Of a DNA stretch of 64,000 nucleotides, positions 33,023 through 46,000 are shown piece by piece. The stretch is from Ophiura sarsii. Taxonomy: Eukaryota; Echinodermata; Ophiuroidea; Amphilepidida; Ophiuridae. The notes under the pieces were generated by a model that saw nothing but the letters and a program-made list of their open reading frames with translations, made no database searches and was not told the DNA's origin. The position numbers and the translations under genes are program-made. The stretch is taken from the NCBI GenBank assembly GCA_035610835.1, contig CM069457.1:37474553-37538552 (forward strand), read 5' to 3'. Within the stretch, counting starts at the first letter, position 1. Every line of letters starts with the position of its first letter.

Positions 33023-33349
33023 CAGTGGCTGGGGGGGGGGGGGGGGGGGGGGGGGGCACGACCATAGTTGTACCGACGAGAGGCCTGATGTACCGACAAT
33101 TTTTTTTACAGACTCCCAAAAAAATAGTAAAACATGCACAATTTTTTCCCCGTCAATAGCTGAAATCTTGATAAGTGGGGAAGGGGGAGGGGGGGGGGGG
33201 GGGGGGGGGGGGTGGTAGCGATAAACTTGTCCGCATAACCGGCCAAAAAAATCGCAAATCTACCGACGGGTGGTTGTTTTTACCGACGGGGTTATTTCAG
33301 GGGGCCCTGGAACCCTCCCCCCCCCCCCCCCCCCCTGGGTACGCCACTG
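33023..33349. mobile_element. hAT-like MITE rich in G/C runs, 8-bp target duplication
   Basis: Left end cagtggctggggg, right end ctgggtacgccactg. AATGGTTT is duplicated exactly outside (33015-33022 and 33350-33357). Three homopolymer blocks occupy much of it: G at 33032-33056 and 33186-33212, C at 33316-33335. taccgacgag/taccgacggg words repeat inside. Confidence 0.88.
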
Positions 33350-33357
33350 AATGGTTT

Positions 33358-34706
33358 AGGAATGGATCAGCATGGGGCGCCTGATTTCAAACGGTTTGTG
33401 GACATCCAGTCACTGTGTCTTTCGATATTTGGAATTTCTTTTGGGGGGCGAAGCCACCCTATTAGCATGTTATTGCAAAAACTTACACATTTAGTTCCTT
33501 CTAGACATAAGTGGAGGCTGCCATGTTTGTAGTCTTTGTAAATTACATGTACCTATGCAGTTTATTTTAATAGTACCCGCAGTCTGTGCTGAGTCAAAGC
33601 TATATTTGTTTAGTTGATGAGAGATGTTACTACTCCCAACAGAGAGACATATAGCTTATCTATCTTGTTTGACTAAGGTCCTATACCTAGATTGTTCCAT
33701 CTCAAGGCGGTATCCCCACAGCATTCTGACACGTCTACGCGTCCTGGACCTCTCACTTTCTTGTTTGACGCGTCAGGCCATCAAATTGGAAAGACTTGCG
33801 GGTCCCGATCAAAATTGAAGGGACCCTTACATTTGACGATGTATGGAAATGGAAACCGTAAGAAATTCTGTAAATTACATACCGTATCCATCCTTTGCTC
33901 ACAATATAAATGCATTAAAACTGTCCGTTAAAAAAAATTAAAAAATCAAATACCCAAATATCAGGAACCCTCAATTTCTTGTTTTTTGAAGTCCTACGGG
34001 GGTCCTGAAAAAATTCATGGGACCTCTCACATTTTTGATCCAGTGCTATCCCTGGCTGACATCCTTATAACATTTTAACCATCCTCATAAATACAATAGA
34101 ATCTTTTTAAGAAGTCATTAGCATGATTATTATTCCCATCTATACGGATCCGAACCCTGAGGGGTTTGACGGAAATTTTGACATATGGAAGGAAGGAGAA
34201 ATGACGGATGAGATATTAATATCCCATTTCTCATAATGTTATGACAGCTTTATTAATGCTGACGTGGTCAACGCTCTAAAACGGGTTTGATTTGACGTGG
34301 AATCGAGTCAGACGAGACGACGATGGTCACGCGAATACTAAATTTTGAATTCGTATTGGAATAATAATAATAATAATAATAATAAAAGGGCATTTATCGC
34401 GAATGTTAATCTTATCAATTTATAAAATTCATCATAATTAGAAGTATTTGTTTCCAATCCTAAACCGTTGGAGTTGGTTTAGCTAACCAACTCCATTGTA
34501 AATGCTATATATTTTAAATTATTTTTATCGTTAACCGGGCGATGACTGTTCAAAATATTATAAAATGGTGCACTCCTGTTGCCACATTGGAAGGATGAAA
34601 TCGCGTGGCCATCGTCGTCTGAATCGAGTCATATCAAATTTGGTGTTTAATATATAGAAGTTAAAGTGGTTTTAAGAAACGGTAAATACTTTTGTGCATA
34701 ATTTCA
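33358..34706. other. unrecognised sequence with a microsatellite and a hairpin
   Basis: No gene is seen. It contains (AAT)n at 34360-34384, and a 10-bp-arm hairpin GGAGTTGGTT-TAGCT-AACCAACTCC at 34470-34494. Confidence 0.5.
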
Positions 34707-34876
34707 GTGGCGTAACCAGGGGGTGGGTGGGGTGGGGGTGTGGGGGCCGGTTGAGATTGGCACTGTCGGTTCATTTGACAAGGGAATTTTCGTGCCGATT
34801 TAGGGGACGCCACGCCCCCCCCCCCCCCCCCGCCCCCCCAACCACATACACCCCCGCTGGTTTCAACTCTTCACTG
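34707..34876. mobile_element. probable hAT-like remnant
   Basis: The left end cagtggcgtaaccaggggg is typical of the other hAT-like copies, and G and C runs follow. The right end is unclear: cccccgctggtt is seen, and cactg appears at 34872-34876, but no 8-bp duplication fits. Degenerate or truncated. Confidence 0.5.
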
Positions 34877-34899
34877 TCAAATGGTGTAACACTGTTTCA

Positions 34900-35460
34900 A
34901 ATCAAAGACAATGATCCAGTGCATAATTTTGTTTTGCGTGTTTTGACACCTCGATTGTTGAGATGCGATCTTGCGGAGTGGAGCTATTGCCATTTCAATG
35001 GTCGTAGGTCCAGTTTCAAAAGTGACAATCATCCCTATAGACAATAAATGCAAGTTTGCATTTATTGTTTTCAATGATCAGGTTGTATGCTTTACACACG
35101 TGTACAAAAATGCAACATAGGCCTACACTCAGAAAATGAAGATAATGTGTTCCTTTCACAACACAGATTTGTTGTTTTCATTCAACTTCAACTTTGCCAT
35201 GACTTTATCTTTGTCTTCAGTAGGCTACATTGTGTCCACTATCATTGTCCACAACAGCGTGTGTAAAACATAAACCTGATCATCATGATCATTAATAACA
35301 GTAATGCAAACCAGCTTCTATAAGGACGATTGTCACTTTTGAAACTGCACGTATACGTCCATTGAAATGATAATAACTCCGCTCCGCAACATCGTATCTC
35401 AACAATCGAGGTGTCAAAATACGCAGAACAAAATTATGCACTGGATCATTGGCTTTGATT
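34900..35460. mobile_element. long inverted-repeat (foldback) element
   Basis: The left arm (34900-35045; gacaatgatccagtgcataa, gacacctcgattgttgagat) is mirrored by the right arm (35320-35460). An inner pair (about 35074-35103 with 35258-35286, gatcaggtt / aacctgatc) continues the fold. A perfect 28-bp palindrome (acaataaatgcaa, gt, ttgcatttattgt) lies at 35041-35068. Non-coding. Target duplication not found. Confidence 0.8.
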
Positions 35461-36650
35461 AATTTATACTCTTTCGGACCGTTAATTATTAGATCATGTG
35501 TAAGGTGTTTCGATACTTTTTGTGAGGAGTTTAAGTTATTTTCATTGACTCAATCAAGTACAGCCACAGCTAGGTCTTATTTCATAACACTTTTGAGATC
35601 TTCTTATAGTTGGATTTAAGAAGAATCCTGAATTCTTCTTCAGCTAAGATGATTCTAATCTTCTATCTCACAAAACAACTTAAGAAAAATATCATTATAT
35701 CATTTAACAAAACTTTTTTAATTTGCACAGAATATGGATTTTTTTTTAGCAAGTATTGATTTGTGCCAGAATTAAATGGATTACCAAACTAAACTTTGCT
35801 ATTGACTGATAGATTATTTACTATGTTGACAATTATCATAACGTATTGAAACGTAAACTATGTTTTTTACTGGTCTGCACATGTAGATCTCATTGTACAA
35901 ACCAGTAAATGACATAGTTTACTAAAAGTACGCTAGTTTTCTTATTTTGCATCGGATTGATCTTATATTTTCAGGATATCATTATACTAAATTGGGCTTT
36001 ACATTGAGACTCAATTGGTCATGTTTCAATGATTATAATAAGATTTACACCGTCATGAAACAGAGTCCTACTTTTTTTGAGACACCCTGTAATGGTGCAC
36101 TCTTGTAACGATGCAACCCAGCACATGGCAGCCATTGTAGATTGGGCCTTATGGCTCTATACATCCTTAAGATCTTGGAAAGTAGATGCTATAAAGAGCT
36201 GCTCTTCATTCAAAAGCATATTGTGAAGAAATAGTGTTATTTCAACAGCTTAAACTTTAATTTGAGCTCAAGTTTATCCGTATTGAGTGTCTTTCATTTG
36301 TTTGCACGAGGTGAATCAAGTCTTGTGCCAATATCATTCTGTTTCAGGGCATTGACTTCCAGCATTAACACGAGATGTCATAACATTTTGACATTAATAT
36401 CTTTTTCTGCCGTCATTTCTCCCAAGTTCATTGATGTCAAAATATTACGTGAAACCCCTCGGGCTACGGACCTCTGGAGATTGGATAGGATGAAGATGGC
36501 TTGATGTAACGTGTGTAAAGATACTATTGTATGGATGGGGAGATGTCATATTCATCATTATGACCACCTGTTTAAATGTCATTGGGATATGGTGGCATGC
36601 GAAATAAATGTTACGGGCCAATTCGGCACTACGTAACTTGCAGTAACTTG
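35461..36650. other. unrecognised sequence with one hairpin
   Basis: No gene is seen. A ~70-nt hairpin lies at 35853-35922: the gtaaactatgt and ttactggt arms pair with accagtaaa and acatagtttac, with a ~23-nt loop. Its size suits a pre-miRNA, but nothing else supports that. gagacaccctgta at about 36082 is a lone acagggtgt-type end. Confidence 0.4.
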
Positions 36651-36858
36651 CAGTGGCGTAACTAGGCCCCCACCCCCCCCCCCCCCCATTTTGCCGGATG
36701 ACTCCCCCCACCCCTCACCCGATGTCCTTCCTCCCATATGAAATGACAAACTCTATGTAAACAAAAAGTAGTGGGTTATGCCCTCCTGATGACAGGCTGC
36801 CCCCCCCCCTCCCCCCCCCCCCCCCAAAAAAAAATCGAGACCCTTAGTTACGCCACTG
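36651..36858. mobile_element. hAT-like MITE, 208 bp
   Basis: Ends cagtggcgtaactaggcccc and gacccttagttacgccactg are inverse. Two C-run blocks fill the middle. The flanks (gtaacttg and gaactata) do not form a clean duplication. The left flank is itself part of a taacttgcag repeat, so a rearranged end is possible. Confidence 0.8.
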
Positions 36859-36922
36859 GAACTATAATTTGATAGGTTAAATACACTGGTCACAATTCTT
36901 ATTATTAATATTAGTTACCCAA

Positions 36923-37263
36923 AGGTAGTGTTCCGATTGCTGGCCCGATTTTCAACTTGATGTTTTCTATTCTAAGGGTCATCCTTAAAATAGTTGTATT
37001 CAAAAGTTTGAGTTGCATAACTCCAATGGTACTTATTTAGGATCATACGGTGACATGAAAGCCCTTTGAGTACTACACACACTGACCGAGTGGTTTAATA
37101 ACCATGCACCTTTGGCAGTAAGTCACTGCATTTTGGCCTAAACGTCTAAATGGCACATATATCTTGGCCAATCATTTTACAGAAATAATGAGAAAAATAT
37201 GGGGTTCTTTCTGATATCAAAATATGTTGATGGACAAAGCTAAAGTGATCGGAACATCGACCT
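36923..37263. mobile_element. MITE family Z copy 2
   Basis: Matches 29323-29679 along its length (aggtag.gttccgattgctg at the left, gatcggaacatcgacct at the right). Its flanks are ccaa and ttat, so the TTAA duplication has decayed or never existed here. Confidence 0.8.
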
Positions 37264-37369
37264 TTATGGCAGAATAAACCTATTAGGAGGAAACTATTAC
37301 AGGAAATCACTCAAAAGGGGTCAACCAGTCCCGGGGCGGGGATCCATTTCTGAGTTGATGCATTTAAAG

Positions 37370-37800
37370 CTGTTGTTAAGCCCCCCCCCCCCCCCCCTGG
37401 CCCCTACCCCTTTTTCAGCCTCATGCTCCCCAAATTACCCCCATTTTGGCGGCAGACTCCCATCTTTAGGAATACTTGTAATTTCATGTACCCCTTGTTT
37501 GAAAAAAACCCCAAAGGACCTATCTATATAAAATTCTGCAAATCTCTCACGTAGACCCTTTTCCCACCTTTTTTTTGGGGGGGGGGGGGGGGGAGGGCAT
37601 TATTTGCATTCCCTCATCCAAAGACCCTAACTTTTTCTTCATTCTCTCACAAAGAACCCATTTTTATCAAATTCTGCAAATATCTCACGTAGACCCCCTA
37701 TTTTGGGCATTAATGGCATTCTCTCACCCAAAAACCCTAACTCAATTTCATATTTATGTGCCTCCCCCCCCCCCCCCCCCCCCCCCTAACTACCAAACAG
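37370..37800 (+). repeat. C/G-run region with internal duplication
   Basis: C runs at 37380-37397 and 37764-37786 and a G run at 37577-37593. Between them aaattctgcaaat.tctcacgtagaccc occurs twice (about 37532 and 37675). The 105-codon frame at 37575-37892 starts in the G run and is not a gene. Confidence 0.7.
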
Positions 37801-37930
37801 GGTACTCAGGGTTAGTGATCAAAACTTGCGAGACCCAGGCCATGTACCACTTAACTATGACCATCTTAACAACTATTTTGGGCTCAATATAATACTAGTG
37901 CTATTAAATTTAGTAATGTTGCCTAGTTAT

Positions 37931-37985
37931 TACAGGGTGTGTCAAAAAAGTATCCCATGGGGACAAAAGTGATTAAAATACATCC
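37931..37985 (+). mobile_element. lone transposon-type terminus
   Basis: ttacagggtgtgtcaaaaaa then gtatccc resembles a common class of mariner/IS630-like termini. The inverse end (ttttttgacacaccctgta) is not found downstream before the satellite, nor beyond it, so the element is truncated or the match is chance. Confidence 0.3.
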
Positions 37986-37999
37986 CATGTTTTTCGTTT

Positions 38000-38782
38000 T
38001 CAAAGAAATAGTTTGTGGGTAAGCCCTTGTAGTCCTCTATCAAATACACTTCATCCTATTAAATTCCACCCCTTAACTCCTCGGATGATTAATTCAGTAA
38101 CAAGAGTGCGATTCACACTTGGCAGGGTCACACTACTAAATAGGGCTCCATTAGGGATATACAAAATTACTGATATAAAACTCTGTTTTAGACCACTAAA
38201 TTGCGAACTTGGACCTTGTAGAGTGGGTTTTTTCTGAAAGATTATCACATTTTCTCACCAAAAAGTGAAGAAGAAAAAAATAGGTAGGTGAACCTGCTCG
38301 ATTTTCCAAAATGTGCCCATGGAGTAAAACTACCTCTCTGACGAGCATGGAAATGTCGCCGTAATCGCCAATGTTTCCAGTAAAAAGCACAAATTTTAAC
38401 CATCTCTCAACATTTATCTAGATGATATTTACGTTTACAGCTGCAGGGTCCATGTAGGCGAGGTCCCATTAATCATAATTAATCAAAAATCTTAGGCATT
38501 TACGCAATTGTATTACTGTCAAGTCTTTTAAATTTAGGATTTTCCCATGCATACTCTCCGATTCTAGTTTTAAACACCGTTCTTAAGGGTAGGGGATACC
38601 CCCATTTAGTGTAGTGCGCCCTGGCCACTTTTTGGACATAAATTGGATTTTCAACTATAAAAAAAAGCCTTTTCTAATAAAATAGTTCTCCGTACATGAA
38701 AAGTGGCCAAAGCTGAATTTGACATGTCTGAGGATATACGGCACAAATTAGGGTTACAAATTTTTGTTCCGTTTTCAAATCG
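38000..38782. other. unrecognised sequence left of the satellite
   Basis: No gene is seen. An imperfect inverted pair ggccactttttgg / aaaagtggcc lies at 38618-38710, just before the array. Confidence 0.4.
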
Positions 38783-40021
38783 TTGAAATCGGAACAAAAA
38801 TCGGAACATTTTGAGGAACAAAGAAATACATAAGAAGTACCAAAAAAAGGCGATATTTTTTTTTTGTAACTCAACGAAATCGGAACAAATAAGAACATTT
38901 GAAAAACAATAAGATACATTTAGAAGCGAAGAATAAATAGAAAAATTTGATGTATCATTTTGAAAACGGAACAAAAATCGGAACATTTGAAGAAACAAAG
39001 AAATACAAAAGAAGTATAAAAAAAAAAGGCGATATGTTTTTTTCTTGAACTCAAGGAAATCGGAACATTGGAAAGCCAAGAAAGAAAAAATAGAAAAATT
39101 GGATGTATCATTTTGAAAACGGAACAAAAATCGAAACATTTGAAGAAACAAAGAAATACAAAAGAAGTACCAAAAAAAAAGGCGATATGTTTTTTCCTTG
39201 AACTCAAGGAAATCGGAACATTGGAAAGCCAAGAAAGAAGAAATAGAAAAATTGGATGTATCATTTTGAAAACGGAACAAAAATCGGAACATTTGGTGAA
39301 ACAAAGAAATACATAAGAAGTACCAAAAAAAAAGGCGATATGGTTTTTTCTTGAACTCAAGGAAATCGGAACATTGGAAAGCCAAGAAAGAAGAAATAGA
39401 AAAATTTGATGTATCATTTTGAAAACGGAACAAAAATCGGAACATTTGGAGAAACAAGGAAATACATAAGTACCAAAAAAAAGGCGATATGTTTTTTTCT
39501 TGAACTCAAGGAAATCGGAACATTGGAAAGCCAAGAAAGAAGAAATAGAAAAATTGGATGTATCATTTTGAAAACGGAACAAAAATCGGAACATTTGGAG
39601 AAACAAAGAAATACATAAGAAGTACCAAAAAAAAGGCGATATGGTTTTTTCTTGAACTCAAGGAAATCGGAACATTGGAAAGCCAAGAAAGAAGAAATAT
39701 AAAAATTTGATGTATCATTTTGAAAACGGAACAAAAATCGGAACATTTGAAGAAACAAAGAAATACAAAAGAAGTACCAAAAAAAAAAGGCGATATGTTT
39801 TTTTCTTGAACTCAAGGAAATCGCAACATTGGAAAGCCAAGAAAGAAAAAATAGAAAAATTGGATGTATCATTTTGAAAACGGAACAAAAATCGGAACAT
39901 TTGGAGAAACAAAGAAATACAAAAGAAGTACCAAAAAAAAAGGCGATATGTTTTTTCCTTGAACTCAAGGAAATCGGAACATTGGAAAGCCAAGAAAGAA
40001 GAAATAGAAAAATTGGATGTA

Positions 40022-43000
40022 TCATTTTGAAAACGGAACAAAAATCGGAACATTTGGTGAAACAAAGAAATACATAAGTACCAAAAAAAAGGCGATATGT
40101 TTTTTTCTTGAACTCAAGGAAATCGGAACATTGGAAAGCCAAGAAAGAAGAAATAGAAAAATTTGATGTATCATTTTGAAAACGGAACAAAAATCGGAAC
40201 ATTTGAAGAAACAAAGAAATACAAAAGAAGTACCAAAAAAAAAGGCGATATGTTTTTTCCTTGAACTCAAGGAAATCGGAACATTGGAAAGCCAAGAAAG
40301 AAGAAATAGACAAATTGGATGTATCATTTTGAAAACGGAACAAAAATCGGAACATTTGGTGAAACAAAGAAATACACAAGAAGTACCAAAAAAAAAAGGC
40401 GATGTGTTTTTTTCTTGAACTCAAGGAAATCGGAACATTGGAAAGCCAAGAAAGAAGAAATAGAAAAATTTGATGTATCATTTTGAAAACGGAACAAAAA
40501 TCGGAACATTTGGAGAAACAAGGAAATACATAAGAAGTACCAAAAAAAAGGCGATATGTTTTTTTCTTGAACTCAAGGAAATCGGAACATTGGAAAGCCA
40601 AGAAAGAAGAAATAGACAAATTGGATGTATCATTTTGAAAACGGAACAAAAATCGGAACATTTGAAGAAACAAAGAAATACAAAAGAAGTACCACTAAAA
40701 AAAAGGCGATATGTTTTTTTCTTGAACTCAAGGAAATCGGAACATTGGAAAGCCAAGAAAGAAGAAATAGAAAAATTGGATGTATCATTTTGAAAACGGA
40801 ACAAAAATCGGAACATTTGAAGAAACAAAGAAATACAAAAGAAGTACCAAAAAAAAAAGGCGATATGTTTTTTTCTTGAACTCAAGGAAATCGGAACATT
40901 GGAAAGCCAAGAAAGAAGAAATAGAAAAATTGGATGTATCATTTTGAAAACGGAACAAAAATCGGAACATTTGGAGAAACAAAGAAATACATAAGAAGTA
41001 CCAAAAGAAAAGGCGATATGGTTTTTTCTTGAACTCAAGAAAATCGGAACATTGGTAAGCCAAGAAAGAAGAAATAGAAAAATTGGATGTATCATTTTGA
41101 AAACGGAACAAAAATCGGAACATTTGGAAAAACAAAGAAATACATAAGAAGTACCAAAAAAAAGGCGATATGTTTTTTTCTTGAACTCAAGGAAATCGGA
41201 ACATTGGAAAGCCAAGAAAGAAAAAATAGAAAAATTGGATGTATCATTTTGAAAACGGAACAAAAATCGGAACATTTGAAGAAACAAAGAAATACAAAAG
41301 AAGTACCAAAAAAAAAAGGCGATATGTTTTTTTCTTGAACTCAAGGAAATCGGAACATTGGAAAGCCAAGAAAGAAGAAATAGAAAAATTGGATGTATCA
41401 TTTTGAAAACGGAACAAAAATCGGAACATTTGGAGAAACAAAGAAATACATAAGAAGTACCAAAAGAAAAGGCGATATGGTTTTTTCTTGAACTCAAGAA
41501 AATCGGAACATTGGTAAGCCAAGAAAGAAGAAATAGAAAAATTGGATGTATCATTTTGAAAACGGAACAAAAATCGGAACATTTGGAAAAACAAAGAAAT
41601 ACATAAGAAGTACCAAAAAAAAGGCGATATGTTTTTTTCTTGAACTCAAGGAAATCGGAACATTGGAAAGCCAAGAAAGAAAAAATAGAAAAATTGGATG
41701 TATCATTTTGAAAACGGAACAAAAATCGGAACATTTGAGGAAACAAAGAAATACAAAAGAAGTACCAAAAAAAAAGGCGATATGTTTTTTTCTTGAACTC
41801 AAGGAAATCGGAACATTGGAAAGCCAAGAAAGAAAAAATAGAAAAATTGGATGTATCATTTTGAAAACGGAACAAAAATCGGAACATTTGGAGAAACAAA
41901 GAAATACAAAAGAAGTACCAAAAAAAAAGGCGATATGTTTTTTCCTTGAACTCAAGGAAATCGGAACATTGGAAAGCCAAGAAAGAAGAAATAGAAAAAT
42001 TGGATGTATCATTTTGAAAACGGAACCAAAATCGGAACATTTGGTGAAACAAAGAAATACATAAGAAGTACCAAAAAAAAGGCGATATGTTTTTTTCTTG
42101 AACTCAAGGAAATCGGAACATTGGAAAGCCAAGAAAGAAGAAATAGAAAAATTTGATGTATCATTTTGAAAACGGAACAAAAATCGGAACATTTGAAGAA
42201 ACAAAGAAATACAAAAGAAGTACCAAAAAAAAGGCGATATGTTTTTTCCTTGAACTCAAGGAAATCGGAACATTGGAAAGCCAAGAAAGAAGAAATAGAA
42301 AAATTGGATGTATCATTTTGAAAACGGAACAAAAATCGGAACATTTGGTGAAACAAAGAAATACATAAGAAGTATCAAAAAAAAAAGGCGATATGTTTTT
42401 TTCTTGAACTCAAGGAAATCGGAACATTGGAAAGCCAAGAAAGAAAAAATAGAAAAATTGGATGTATCATTTTGAAAACGGAACAAAAATCGGAACATTT
42501 GAAGAAACAAAGAAATACAAAAGAAGTATCAAAAAAAAAGGCGATATGTTTTTTTCTTGAACTCAAGGAAATCGGAACATTGGAAAGCCAAGAAAGAAAA
42601 AATAGAAAAATTGGATGTATCATTTTGAAAACGGAACAAAAATCGAAACATTTGAAGAAACAATGAAATACAAAAGAAGTACCAAAAAAAAAGGCGATAT
42701 GTTTTTTCCTTGAACTCAAGGAAATCGGAACATTGGAAAGCCAAGAAAGAAGAAATAGAAAAATTGGATGTATCATTTTGAAAACGGAACAAAAATCGGA
42801 ACATTTGGTGAAACAAAGAAATACATAAGAAGTACCAAAAAAAAAGGCGATATGTTTTTTTCTTGAACTCAAGGAAATCGGAACATTGGAAAGCCAAGAA
42901 AGAAGAAATAGAAAAATTTGATGTATCATTTTGAAAACGGAACAAAAATCGGAACATTTGGAGAAACAAGGAAATACATAAGTACCAAAAAAAAGGCGAT

Positions 43001-46000
43001 ATGTTTTTTTCTTGAACTCAAGGAAATCGGAACATTGGAAAGCCAAGAAAGAAGAAATAGAAAAATTGGATGTATCATTTTGAAAACGGAACAAAAATCG
43101 GAACATTTGGAGAAACAAAGAAATACATAAGAAGTACCAAAAAAAAGGCGATATGGTTTTTTCTTGAACTCAAGGAAATCGGAACATTGGAAAGCCAAGA
43201 AAGAAGAAATAGAAAAATTGGATGTATCATTTTGAAAACGGAACAAAAATCGGAACATTTGGTGAAACAAAGAAATACATAAGTACCAAAAAAAAGGCGA
43301 TATGTTTTTTTCTTGAACTCAAGGAAATCGGAACATTGGAAAGCCAAGAAAGAAGAAATAGAAAAATTTGATGTATCATTTTGAAAACGGAACAAAAATC
43401 GGAACATTTGAAGAAACAAAGAAATACAAAAGAAGTACCAAAAAAAAAGGCGATATGTTTTTTCCTTGAACTCAAGGAAATCGGAACATTGGAAAGCCAA
43501 GAAAGAAGAAATAGAAAAATTGGATGTATCATTTTGAAAACGGAACAAAAATCGGAACATTTGGTGAAACAAAGAAATACACAAGAAGTACCAAAAAAAA
43601 AAGGCGATGTGTTTTTTTCTTGAACTCAAGGAAATCGGAACATTGGAAAGCCAAGAAAGAAGAAATAGAAAAATTTGATGTATCATTTTGAAAACGGAAC
43701 AAAAATCGGAACATTTGGAGAAACAAGGAAATACATAAGAAGTACCAAAAAAAAGGCGATATGTTTTTTTCTTGAACTCAAGGAAATCGGAACATTGGAA
43801 AGCCAAGAAAGAAGAAATAGACAAATTGGATGTATCATTTTGAAAACGGAACAAAAATCGGAACATTTGAAGAAACAAAGAAATACAAAAGAAGTACCAC
43901 TAAAAAAAAGGCGATATGTTTTTTTCTTGAACTCAAGGAAATCGGAACATTGGAAAGCCAAGAAAGAAGAAATAGAAAAATTGGATGTATCATTTTGAAA
44001 ACGGAACAAAAATCGGAACATTTGAAGAAACAAAGAAATACAAAAGAAGTACCAAAAAAAAAAGGCGATATGTTTTTTTCTTGAACTCAAGGAAATCGGA
44101 ACATTGGAAAGCCAAGAAAGAAGAAATAGAAAAATTGGATGTATCATTTTGAAAACGGAACAAAAATCGGAACATTTGGAGAAACAAAGAAATACATAAG
44201 AAGTACCAAAAGAAAAGGCGATATGGTTTTTTCTTGAACTCAAGAAAATCGGAACATTGGTAAGCCAAGAAAGAAGAAATAGAAAAATTGGATGTATCAT
44301 TTTGAAAACGGAACAAAAATCGGAACATTTGGAAAAACAAAGAAATACATAAGAAGTACCAAAAAAAAGGCGATATGTTTTTTTCTTGAACTCAAGGAAA
44401 TCGGAACATTGGAAAGCCAAGAAAGAAAAAATAGAAAAATTGGATGTATCATTTTGAAAACGGAACAAAAATCGGAACATTTGAGGAAACAAAGAAATAC
44501 AAAAGAAGTACCAAAAAAAAAGGCGATATGTTTTTTTCTTGAACTCAAGGAAATCGGAACATTGGAAAGCCAAGAAAGAAAAAATAGAAAAATTGGATGT
44601 ATCATTTTGAAAACGGAACAAAAATCGGAACATTTGGAGAAACAAAGAAATACAAAAGAAGTACCAAAAAAAAAGGCGATATGTTTTTTCCTTGAACTCA
44701 AGGAAATCGGAACATTGGAAAGCCAAGAAAGAAGAAATAGAAAAATTGGATGTATCATTTTGAAAACGGAACAAAAATCGGAACATTTGGTGAAACAAAG
44801 AAATACATAAGAAGTACCAAAAAAAAGGCGATATGTTTTTTTCTTGAACTCAAGGAAATCGGAACATTGGAAAGCCAAGAAAGAAGAAATAGAAAAATTT
44901 GATGTATCATTTTGAAAACGGAACAAAAATCGGAACATTTGAAGAAACAAAGAAATACAAAAGAAGTACCAAAAAAAAAGGCGATATGTTTTTTCCTTGA
45001 ACTCAAGGAAATCGCAACATTGGAAAGCCAAGAAAGAAGAAATAGAAAAATTGGATGTATCATTTTGAAAACGGAACAAAAATCGGAACATTTGGTGAAA
45101 CAAAGAAATACATAAGAAGTACCAAAAAAAAAAGGCGATATGTTTTTTTCTTGAACTCAAGGAAATCGGAACATTGGAAAGCCAAGAAAGAAGAAATAGA
45201 AAAATTTGATGTATCATTTTGAAAACGGAACAAAAATCGGAACATTTGGAGAAACAAGGAAATACATAAGAAGTACCAAAAAAAAGGCGATATGTTTTTT
45301 TCTTGAACTCAAGGAAATCGGAACATTGGAAAGCCAAGAAAGAAGAAATAGACAAATTGGATGTATCATTTTGAAAACGGAACAAAAATCGGAACATTTG
45401 AAGAAACAAAGAAATACAAAAGAAGTACCACTAAAAAAAAGGCGATATGTTTTTTTCTTGAACTCAAGGAAATCGGAACATTGGAAAGCCAAGAAAGAAG
45501 AAATAGAAAAATTGGATGTATCATTTTGAAAACGGAACAAAAATCGGAACATTTGAAGAAACAAAGAAATACAAAAGAAGTACCAAAAAAAAAAGGCGAT
45601 ATGTTTTTTTCTTGAACTCAAGGAAATCGGAACATTGGAAAGCCAAGAAAGAAGAAATAGAAAAATTGGATGTATCATTTTGAAAACGGAACAAAAATCG
45701 GAACATTTGGAGAAACAAAGAAATACATAAGAAGTACCAAAAGAAAAGGCGATATGTTTTTTTCTTGAACTCAAGAAAATCGGAACATTGGTAAGCCAAG
45801 AAAGAAGAAATAGAAAAATTGGATGTATCATTTTGAAAACGGAACAAAAATCGGAACATTTGGAGAAACAAAGAAATACATAAGAAGTACCAAAAAAAAG
45901 GCGATATGTTTTTTTCTTGAACTCAAGGAAATCGGAACATTGGAAAGCCAAGAAAGAAAAAATAGAAAAATTGGATGTATCATTTTGAAAACGGAACAAA

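Noticed and set aside
34692..34928. tgcataattt on both sides as the target duplication of the 34707 hAT-like copy
   Set aside because: The second tgcataattt belongs to the arm of the neighbouring foldback and recurs in its other arm (35430-35445), so it is not a duplication made by the hAT-like copy.
36080..37960. gagacaccctgta (36082) and ttacagggtgtgtc (37931) as the two ends of one transposon
   Set aside because: They face outward relative to the sequence between them, so they cannot bound one element. Each is a lone end.
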